Below are positions 46,783 through 54,828 of a stretch of DNA of 64,000 bases, in pieces. Location of the stretch: the NCBI GenBank assembly GCA_033782935.1, contig JAWQEG010001370.1:1-64000 (forward strand). The letters run 5' to 3'. Both the position numbers and the translations under genes were made by a program. Source of the stretch: Petrolisthes cinctipes (taxonomy: Eukaryota; Arthropoda; Malacostraca; Decapoda; Porcellanidae). The notes beneath the pieces were generated by a model. It was not told where the DNA came from. It was given only the letters and a program-made list of their open reading frames with translations, and did not search any database. Position 1 is the stretch's first letter. Every line of letters begins with the position of its first letter.

Positions 46783-48593
46783 TGGGGAACAAGACTCTAT
46801 TACTGTTTTTGCTGGGCACAGCGCTTGTTACACTTGCCCAACAAACAGCAGTTCCAGCCCAAGTACTGAAGACAGGTGCTTTGGTTGAACATAGAGGAAA
46901 AGTCTTGATAGTGGAAGATTTAGTTACTGTACAACTGGAAGTTCACGGATTGCTTGATATGCCAGAGATAATCTATAACCTTGGACAGCATGTATCAGAA
47001 TTACAAAGACATGTAGAAGCTGTCACAACACAAGTAAATATTTTTTACAATAACCAGGATATGAATGCTAGTTCTGATGTTAAAACTAATCCACTTCTAG
47101 CCTACTTCTATAATAATACTAGACCTGTAAAAATGACTCTACAGTTACAAACTAACAGGATAGATAGGCTAGTAACAATAATACATGATATGAAGTTATC
47201 ATTTCCTGAAGAACCACATAAAGTGAGGCAATCTGCCCATGCTCGTCGTCAGAGACGTGGCCTTTTCAATTTCATGGGACTGTTAAGTAAACAATTGTTT
47301 GGCACAGCAATGGCCGACGATGTAACTGCATTAGGAAAGAAATTAGGAGAAGTAACCATTGCCTTGGGACAACAGAATAGAATAGTTATTCAAACCTACG
47401 AGGCTCTCCAACACCTAAAACAGAAAACTCATGAAATAATAGAAACAACTAACCAATTGACTTCTGTGGTAAACAAATTAATTGGAATAATACCTAACAT
47501 TGAACAAATCCAATTAATTAGTGAGTACATAGCAGCCATTGAGATAGCTGTTAAGGAACTAAATGATTTAAATGAATTAGTAATAAGTGACCTAGTAGAT
47601 GCTGGATTGGGTAGAGTGAATTCTAAGTTGTTACTTCTACGGCAGTTGCAAGCAGCAGTGGAAATAGCTATGAATACTTATAAGCTAACCCCCATATTTA
47701 CCATATCTGACGTGGAATATTATTACCCCATCATTGGATCAATTCTAACTGAATCAAGTATCTTATTAAATATTCCTTTTAAGTCAAAAACGTCATTTAA
47801 TATTTGGGAATTACGACCTTTTCCAATTAGAGTAAATAATACCCTGCTGGTTGTTGACAAGTCACGTCAGTACATAGTTGCATCTGAGGATTATACTGCC
47901 ATAGACACCTTAGAAAAACATTCATTGGATGACTGTCTCACCTCGTACTTACACTTGTATGTATGTCCTGCGTATATGTTTACCTTCAGTTTAACAAACA
48001 AGGCACAGTGTGAACTTTCATTCATAATTCCTGAATCAACTCTCCCAACATCTTACTGCACTTTCAAAACTGTAAGTAATAATACTTCCTACCATGAGCA
48101 CTTCGGTACTAACCACTACTACTATTTCCAAAAGAGAACAAGCGTGACATTAATTTGCAATGGTAAAGTCCAACACATTTGGGTGGATGGTTATTATATG
48201 GCACCTGACCATTGTGAGATTAGGAATGAAAATTTCCTTAACTTACCTACTCATCACCATAAAGCATTTGTGTCTACACTTTCTACAGAGTTACAATCAC
48301 TTAACCTTGTAGCAAACATCTCTTTAGATAAAATCACTATTGTTTCAGACAAAATAAAGTTCCTTCAGTATTTAAATGACTCAGAGTTTACCTCAAGATT
48401 GGATGAATTGTTACCTGTACATCTCTCAAGAGAAGTTGTATTCCCTCTACACATCATACCTGCACTAACGTTGATTGTTTGTACTATTGTGTTTAGCTGG
48501 TGTATACGGAAGGTGTACGCTCGGTACCGACAATTATCGGCTCGCGAACGACAGAGACAAGTGTCAGAAGGTAATGAGGATACAAATGTATAG
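46782..48593 (+). CDS. env: Envelope-like fusion glycoprotein
   Basis: 603 residues from an ATG. A hydrophobic signal peptide (LLLFLLGTALVTLA) lies at about 5-19. A dibasic furin-type site RRQRR occupies 155-159, directly followed by a Gly/Phe-rich fusion-peptide-like stretch (GLFNFMG at 160-166). A long heptad-rich region follows at about 180-290, then a cysteine-containing ectodomain with several Asn-X-Ser/Thr sites. A membrane anchor lies at about 552-575 (PLHIIPALTLIVCTIVF) with a basic cytoplasmic tail. This layout matches errantivirus Env and the baculovirus F-protein type of class I fusogen. Identity was judged from architecture and the cleavage/fusion motif, not from a search. No internal stop was seen. 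Confidence 0.85.
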   Translation: MGNKTLLLFLLGTALVTLAQQTAVPAQVLKTGALVEHRGKVLIVEDLVTVQLEVHGLLDMPEIIYNLGQHVSELQRHVEAVTTQVNIFYNNQDMNASSDVKTNPLLAYFYNNTRPVKMTLQLQTNRIDRLVTIIHDMKLSFPEEPHKVRQSAHARRQRRGLFNFMGLLSKQLFGTAMADDVTALGKKLGEVTIALGQQNRIVIQTYEALQHLKQKTHEIIETTNQLTSVVNKLIGIIPNIEQIQLISEYIAAIEIAVKELNDLNELVISDLVDAGLGRVNSKLLLLRQLQAAVEIAMNTYKLTPIFTISDVEYYYPIIGSILTESSILLNIPFKSKTSFNIWELRPFPIRVNNTLLVVDKSRQYIVASEDYTAIDTLEKHSLDDCLTSYLHLYVCPAYMFTFSLTNKAQCELSFIIPESTLPTSYCTFKTVSNNTSYHEHFGTNHYYYFQKRTSVTLICNGKVQHIWVDGYYMAPDHCEIRNENFLNLPTHHHKAFVSTLSTELQSLNLVANISLDKITIVSDKIKFLQYLNDSEFTSRLDELLPVHLSREVVFPLHIIPALTLIVCTIVFSWCIRKVYARYRQLSARERQRQVSEGNEDTNV

Positions 48594-48785
48594 GTTAGTT
48601 ACACACTCCTACACATTTAGATAGGATGTATTTTACCATAATGTATATTGTACATGTTATAATCATTATTATCTGTAGAAATAAAATAAAACTATCTACA
48701 GATTGCATGTGTTAAAATAAGAATATATATATTATGTGTATGTGTAATATTCCTTCGAGGGCGAAGGATGGTAGTGGCCGAGCAT
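48594..48785 (+). other. 3' untranslated region with weak polypurine tract
   Basis: Mostly AT-rich, with GAGGGCGAAGGATGGTAG at about 48758-48775 as the only purine-rich run before the 3' LTR; a polypurine tract would be expected here. Confidence 0.5.
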
Positions 48786-49331
48786 TGTTCCGGTTAAACC
48801 TACATTTAAGAGGCTACTTATAATCACTTATACTCACTTACAAGAGTGAGTCACACATCGCATGATGCCGTGAAACTGCTAGCGTAGGCTTGGATACAAA
48901 CCCTAGCTTACTGTGGGAACCATTAACACGTTAGCAGATAGTGACGACATAGGTCATGTGACCTACCAAGCGACGCCTTGTTCCCGCTCCTTCAGCCTCA
49001 GTTAGCTATTGATAACCATATACTCAACAAGGTTACCTTAGCATATAATCTCTCTCTATAAAGTTAGCTCAAGTCTAACCTAACCCCAACATATTGTGAA
49101 ACTGTACTCACTCGGGTTATCAATAAATTGTGTAAACTACAGAAGCTTGCTAAGTCTCCTACACCATATAATTATAGAAAACCATATAATTAATATCAAA
49201 CTCCGAAGAGACGCCAAAGACAAAGACTAATAAAAAGACTAAGACCACGAACCAGTCGCCAGCTACACATCATCACTCACCATCAATCATCACGTGTCTG
49301 GAGTAAGTAAGGTCTTTCTTGCCCCAGAACA
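48786..49331 (+). repeat. 3' LTR
   Basis: 546 bp, TG...CA, with TATAAAG at 49057-49063 and AATAAA at 49122-49127. Followed by CTAC, the copy of the target site. Confidence 0.95.
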
Positions 49332-49446
49332 CTACCACCACCACTACTACTACCACCACCACTATTACTACTACTACCACTACTACTACTACCACTACTA
49401 CTACTACTACTACTACCACTACTACTACTACATCTTCAACTACTAC
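49332..49446. repeat. (ACT)n microsatellite, right part
   Basis: Continuation of the array interrupted by the LTR element. Confidence 0.95.
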
Positions 49447-50132
49447 AGGTTACAACGAGGGAGCTTCGCTGGCGTGTATGAGTGTGTGGGTATGTGTATT
49501 GTATTTGTGTGTGTATATATTAATTAGATTGTACAATGTCAGGATTTAATAAAATTTTATTAACTTAATAAATTGTCAGGATGTATTTTATTTTATATAT
49601 ATATGTATGTATTTAACTAATGCAAGGCAACTTGCACATGTAATTGCCCCCCTACAGTTGCTGTTGGCCACACCCTGTGTAGAGGGTGTGGTCATCGCCG
49701 GGTCCTCTGGAGAGGGCTCGGCGTCATCGGACCAGGTTAGTACTGTACTACCCTTTACATTACACAGTGCTATTGGTTTGTAAGCTGACCAACCAAAAGC
49801 TTTGTGTGCTTACAAACAAATACCAACCACTTAGGAATCGACCTAATATCTTTTGTTTGATTTAAGTATTTTTATGTTGATGTGTAAATCAAACATATTT
49901 TTTCAATTAAAACTTTAAACTATTAAAACTTCATACAATTTGATAATTTATTTAAATTTTGGACTTCATAGCATTTCATGATTAAACTTAGACTTAACAA
50001 ATATTTAAATAAATCTTTTTGAGGATTTTTTTTTTCATTTAACAGTAACAATTAAACTGTAATAAAAATAATAAATATAATTATTAATCCATGACATATT
50101 TATTTATTTACCACTTCGGCTGTTGGTTGATG

Positions 50133-50134
<2 letters not shown>
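49447..50134. other. AT-rich intergenic DNA
   Basis: No gene is supported. A hairpin CCACACCCT/AGGGTGTGG lies at about 49667-49692. Confidence 0.5.
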
Positions 50135-50177
<43 letters not shown>

Positions 50178-50215
50178 CTCTACTACTACTAGTACTACTA
50201 CTACTACTGCTACTG

Positions 50216-50279
<64 letters not shown>

Positions 50280-50316
50280 CTCTACTACTACTACTACTAC
50301 TACTACTGCTACTGCC

Positions 50317-50345
<29 letters not shown>
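50135..50345. repeat. (ACT)n microsatellite
   Basis: About 70 triplets with CCT, GCT and GCC variants. Open frames on both strands are repeat translations. Confidence 0.97.
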
Positions 50346-50350
<5 letters not shown>

Positions 50351-50903
50351 TCGCCTTCACATCGTCTGTTATAAAATGGTGAGGTTTTTAACCATTAGTT
50401 CCAAAATAATACAATAATTTCCTTTACAGGTTTTAATACAATAACTTTTTTTTATCAGGTTTTAATACAATAACTTTTTGTTATCAGGTTTTAATACAAT
50501 AATTTCCTTTACAGATTTCAAAACAGTATTTTTTTTTTCATTTTTTTTTTACATTTTTTTTTTCATTATTTTTACAGATTTAGTTTTTCATTTTTTTACA
50601 GTTTTTTTTCAATAAAAATTAAAATATGCATTGCTTGTTTTTTAATATTTTGGTGTGAATCATTGATAAAATTAATTAAGAAGGTAAAACTTAAAAATAA
50701 TAAAAAGTTAAAAGAATGTGGAAATTAAATGAAAATAAACGAATAATAAATGGAAGATAAAGATGAACAAAATAAAAAATAAAATAATAAAATGGAAATG
50801 AGGGTTTACTGTACACACATTCATTACAAATTAACATTGTAATAATATACATCCATAACAACAGTACAAAACAAGTCATTACGGTATATGGGTGTGTAAT
50901 GTA
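50346..50903. other. T-rich and AT-rich stretch
   Basis: Three copies of a short unit with CAGGTTTTAATACAATAA at 50427-50510, then several T8-T10 runs. A segment starting GTACACACATTCATTACAAA at 50811 recurs at 51663 beyond the foldback array. Confidence 0.6.
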
Positions 50904-51662
50904 CAGCCACAATCAAATATCCACCAACACTTTCCTTCCATCGTAGTAAATATCTTGGTAATGAAGAACAAACAACATTTGTGTGGTTTTGTAGCACCTC
51001 ATTATTATTATATCTACCAACACTTTCCTTCCATCGTAGTAAATATCTTGGTAATAAATAACAACACGTGTATGATTTTGTACCACCTCATAATAATAAT
51101 AATTGAGGAGGTTGAGTTGACTTAAGGTGTTGTTGTATGATTATATTATTATTTGAGATTGATTTATTTGTAAGATGGAAGGAAAGTGTCGGTGGTTATA
51201 ATATTATGATTGTGGCTATACACACAACAATAAAACTATCGTGTTGGTGGATATTATTATGCAAAATCATACACGTGTTGTTCTTTATTACCAAGATATT
51301 TACTTCGATGGAAGGAAAGTGTCGGTGGATATTATTATTATTATTATTATTATCATTATTATTATTATGAGGTGCTGCAAAATCATACACGTGTTGTTTT
51401 TATTACCAAGATATTTACTACGATGGAAGGAAAGTGTCGGTGGATATTATTATTATTATTATTATTAGGTGCTGCAAAATCATACACGTGTTGTTCTTTA
51501 TTACCAAGATATTTACTACGATGGAAGGAAAATGTTGGTGGATATTATTATTATTATTTTAATTATTATGAGGTGCTGCAAAATCATACACGTGTTGTTC
51601 TTTATTACCAAGATATTTACTACGAAGGGAAAAAAGTGTGGGTGGATATTTGATTGTGGCAG
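50904..51662. mobile_element. Foldback element with multiplied arm units (family of 62.6 and 63.4 kb)
   Basis: It begins CAGCCACAATCAAATATCC after a TA and ends with the inverse, one base changed, before a TA. The left part has two forward units with TTTCCTTCCATCGTAGTAAA; the right part has five inverted units with TACGATGGAAGGAAAGTG, most preceded by CATACACGTGTTGTT. (ATT)n tracts join the units. No coding capacity. The outer ends fit a TA-specific non-autonomous element. Confidence 0.7.
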
Positions 51663-51796
51663 TACACACATTCATTACAAATTAACAGTGTAAAATAATA
51701 TATATCCATAACACAGTTGACTTTCTGCGCCATACAAAATGACACCACGACTGAAGGTTTTTGATAACAAACAGCCTTCTCACATGTAGTGGTGTC

Positions 51797-51962
51797 CAGT
51801 CGGTGGCAAAAGTCCTGTCGCCTCACTTGCTTCACCGAGGTACGCGATGTTCATAGACTCGAGATTATTATGTGTAGAAAACATGTGTATTTCTCGAGTC
51901 TATGAACATTTTTTGCCTCGGTGAAGCAGCAGGTGAGGCGACAGGACTTCTGCCGCTGACTG
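51797..51962. mobile_element. Second copy of the 163-bp MITE
   Basis: Same termini (CAGTCGGTGGCAAAAGTCCT and inverse) and same inner inverted pair as the copy at 38733. It is flanked by TC on both sides instead of TA. A lone related terminus, CAGTCGGTGTCAAAT, starts 15 bases further on at 51977 after a TA. Confidence 0.8.
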
Positions 51963-52072
51963 TCCCTGCGTATGTACAGTCGGTGTCAAATATAATCATC
52001 CGTATAGCGGTAATTCACGTAAGAGTTTGACAGCTTTCCTCTGTTCCTTAGATGATAAACTTTCCTAGAAAT

Positions 52073-52266
52073 AGGTTAACTACCATCTTTTAATTTAATA
52101 CAAGTAGCTACACACTACTTAAAACAATAACACACACACAGGTTAACTATTATCTTTTAATTTAATACTAGTAGCTACACACTACTTAAAACAATAACAC
52201 ACACACAGGTTAACTACCATCTTTTAATTTAATACAAGCAGCTACACACTACTTAAAACAATAACA
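52073..52266. repeat. 67-bp tandem repeat, three copies
   Basis: Units start GGTTAACTACCATC at 52074, 52141 and 52208 and contain AGCTACACACTACTTAAAAC. Confidence 0.93.
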
Positions 52267-52424
52267 TCATATGTGAACGTGAAAACTTTAGACAGTAAAT
52301 TGTTTGAGATACCCATATGTGGATGTTTATTATTTACCGCGACTGTATGTTGCGGCCTAATCTGTTATAAAAAACCTTCATTCCGTCTGTCAGTGTTAAT
52401 TTTACTTCACATTAATGACAATCA

Positions 52425-52432
<8 letters not shown>

Positions 52433-52488
<56 letters not shown>
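52433..52488. repeat. (CT)n microsatellite
   Basis: Pure (CT)n followed by (GT)n. Confidence 0.95.
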
Positions 52489-52500
<12 letters not shown>

Positions 52501-52598
52501 GTGATTCCCTTGTTGTACAACCGACATTACCACATCAGGCCATGATACTGAGGAGGAAGGAGATGGATATACAACAGCTCCTGTACTATTAATTCTCT

Positions 52599-52652
52599 CT
52601 CTCTCATAATAACAGTTCAAATTAAGCGCTTATTATAACTCGCTCTGATTGG

Positions 52653-52660
<8 letters not shown>
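52599..52660. repeat. Target site duplication, left copy (62 bp)
   Basis: Identical to 57984-58045. Contains CTCTGATTGGCC with an inverted CCAAT box and GCGCTTATTATAA. Confidence 0.93.
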
Positions 52661-52696
<36 letters not shown>

Positions 52697-52833
52697 CTCC
52701 ATAGAGTGAGGTCGCAGCCGCTCCGCGCCGCGCTGGCCGAGCTATCCCCATACACAGAGAGTAATACAAAATACTGCATACGTGTGAGCGTTTAATGTAG
52801 GCTAGTGCTGCAATACCAACATCAGCAAGCAAC

Positions 52834-54828
52834 ATGGCTTCGTCTACCGCTGTACCTGCAGCAACATGTGAGGAAGTCACAGGTGAGCCTTCCATGGAAA
52901 ACCCTACGAAAGAATATCTCTACAACCTCACCAAATTACAACTGCAGAAACGTTGCCGCAATATTGGTCTAACAAATGTATGGGCCAATAAAGACCAACT
53001 CGTGGATAAGATAATGGCACATCACAGAGACGGAGCTCCTTCATCATGCAACACACCATCATCCAGTGAAGACAGCAGTGTTAACTCCCCATCTAGTGAA
53101 CAAGTCAGTTCTGTGTCTCTTAATAGCGAAGGTGACAGTGTACATCCCTGCAGTGAACCCATTAGTGCAGTATCTCAGTGCAGTGAGCGCAACAGTGCAA
53201 CTTCACACAACAATAACTCAACCGCTAGTAATGATAGTGAGGAATCAATAGTGAATCACAATCGACTGGAGTGTGAAATAAGGAAATTGTACGAGTTGTT
53301 CGAAATAAAGAATTGTGAAATCAAACATACATATGAGGAAATAAAGAAAATGAACACGTGCTTCCACCATTTGAATGCCCGTCTTGCAAGACTTGAAGAG
53401 ACTGTAGGTGGAAGACGACACAGTGATTCTGACCCAGCGATAACCCAAAATAATGAGTTTAGAAATACGGCAAGCCTGATAACTAACCTAAGCCACCGTA
53501 TCAGTGATATGGAGAAAAAAGTGAGTGAAAATATACAAGCAGGTAGTACAAGTGATGTGCGTCAATCACCACAACCTGATCACGAGTCTCTTATACATAA
53601 ACATCTCATTCTTGGTGACATAAATCTCAGTAACATCCAAATGTCAGACCTATCAGAGAGCTGGAGTGTTAGAACCTTAGCTGAGGCAAACTATGACCTA
53701 ATGAGCTGCTGGGTGAAAGAAAAACTATCTTGGACTCCCACCACCTGCATAATATACGCTGGCTTCTTTGACATTCTCGAAGGTTCCGAGTACACAGCAG
53801 CCCTAGATAACCTCGGAGCTCTAATAAGTGAACTAAAAGTGAAAAATGAAAACATGGACATCTATGTGAGTCAGCTGGTGCCTAGCTTGCAGAGCGACAC
53901 ACTGCAGGCAAAGATCAACGACTTCAATGAACACCTACAAAAATGGAGCAGTGAAAATGGTATCTCCATTATAAAGCCCGACCCAGTATTCAGACTGGGG
54001 AATGGGGACATTGATGAGGCTTGTTACCACGCCCATGGTGAACACCAAGGCTCCATACTAATCAGACTTGGTGCCACAAGACTACTTCGTGCCATGGTTG
54101 AACAGTGCACACCTCTCCATGGACGCATTAACAAAGAAAATCTAAGGAAACATATCCAGTCACACAACACTCGAAGACTTTCAAACAAACAAATACAGAG
54201 GACACCGGGCCACTCCTCTACCCCCTCAGTACATCAGCAGATGGACAGCGACGGGTGGAGAAGGGTTGGGCGACGCCGAGGCGGACCAGGTCACACCTAC
54301 AGACCCGCCCCACGCTACAATAATCCTCCCCACCATTCCCCCCCACACGGAAACCACGGATGGCGCGGCAGTGACCTGACTGCACCTGGTGAGGGGAGGA
54401 GCACCCTTCCTCATTACCTGACAAAGACCTTCACCTCCCATCACGACAACTCTCAACCGCACCTTTCTCATGGATGGACTACAGGCCAGCCCCACCCCCA
54501 CCACCACCCCCAAACCCATGGCTCTACACCACCACCACCACCACAATCAAGGCCACACAGGAAAGGGGCATGTTATAACTGTGGTGAGACGAACCACACC
54601 CAAAACAACTGCAGGTTCGACCATAAAGTCATAAGGGGGGACAACTACAACCAGAACTACCCCCCTCTCCCCCCACCCACACAGTTACCCACAACACGTG
54701 GTAGATGTTACAACTGCGGGGAGACCAACCACATACGTAAAAATTGTCGGTGGGATCACAAAGTAAGGTGTAGTAATTGCCAAAATTTGGGTCATAAAAG
54801 CAAACTATGTGCATATTTTAATTACTAG
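52834..54828 (+). CDS. LINE ORF1 protein: SAP-like, coiled coil, degenerate SGNH, three CCHC knuckles
   Basis: 664 residues from an ATG. Residues 24-62 resemble a SAP DNA-binding motif (LYNLTKLQLQKRCRNIGL). Residues 70-140 are Ser-rich. Residues 145-190 form a likely coiled coil. Residues 257-420 follow the SGNH/GDSL hydrolase plan, but the nucleophile block reads GDI at 261-263 instead of GDS and the GXND block reads AGFFD at 309-313, so it should be catalytically dead. Residues 455-575 are His/Pro/Gly-rich. Three CX2CX4HX4C knuckles follow at C580-C593, C625-C638 and C646-C659. The protein probably coats element RNA as a trimer or multimer. It ends at TAG 54826-54828. Confidence 0.88.
   Translation: MASSTAVPAATCEEVTGEPSMENPTKEYLYNLTKLQLQKRCRNIGLTNVWANKDQLVDKIMAHHRDGAPSSCNTPSSSEDSSVNSPSSEQVSSVSLNSEGDSVHPCSEPISAVSQCSERNSATSHNNNSTASNDSEESIVNHNRLECEIRKLYELFEIKNCEIKHTYEEIKKMNTCFHHLNARLARLEETVGGRRHSDSDPAITQNNEFRNTASLITNLSHRISDMEKKVSENIQAGSTSDVRQSPQPDHESLIHKHLILGDINLSNIQMSDLSESWSVRTLAEANYDLMSCWVKEKLSWTPTTCIIYAGFFDILEGSEYTAALDNLGALISELKVKNENMDIYVSQLVPSLQSDTLQAKINDFNEHLQKWSSENGISIIKPDPVFRLGNGDIDEACYHAHGEHQGSILIRLGATRLLRAMVEQCTPLHGRINKENLRKHIQSHNTRRLSNKQIQRTPGHSSTPSVHQQMDSDGWRRVGRRRGGPGHTYRPAPRYNNPPHHSPPHGNHGWRGSDLTAPGEGRSTLPHYLTKTFTSHHDNSQPHLSHGWTTGQPHPHHHPQTHGSTPPPPPQSRPHRKGACYNCGETNHTQNNCRFDHKVIRGDNYNQNYPPLPPPTQLPTTRGRCYNCGETNHIRKNCRWDHKVRCSNCQNLGHKSKLCAYFNY

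Larger units (their letters stand above)
40386..49331 (+). mobile_element. Complete env-bearing Ty3/gypsy-type LTR retroelement (endogenous retrovirus-like)
   Basis: 8,946 bp in total. The LTRs of 546 bp each (40386-40931, 48786-49331) begin TG and end CA and differ at two positions only. The 4-bp target duplication is CTAC. The internal order is leader, gag (41761-43119), pol (to 46766), env (46782-48593) and a 190-bp 3' untranslated region. All three coding regions are open, with pol one frame back from gag. A retroelement with an envelope in this group could form infectious particles, as errantiviruses of insects do; that is inference. It lies inside an (ACT)n microsatellite. No internal deletion or nonsense codon was found. 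Confidence 0.93.
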
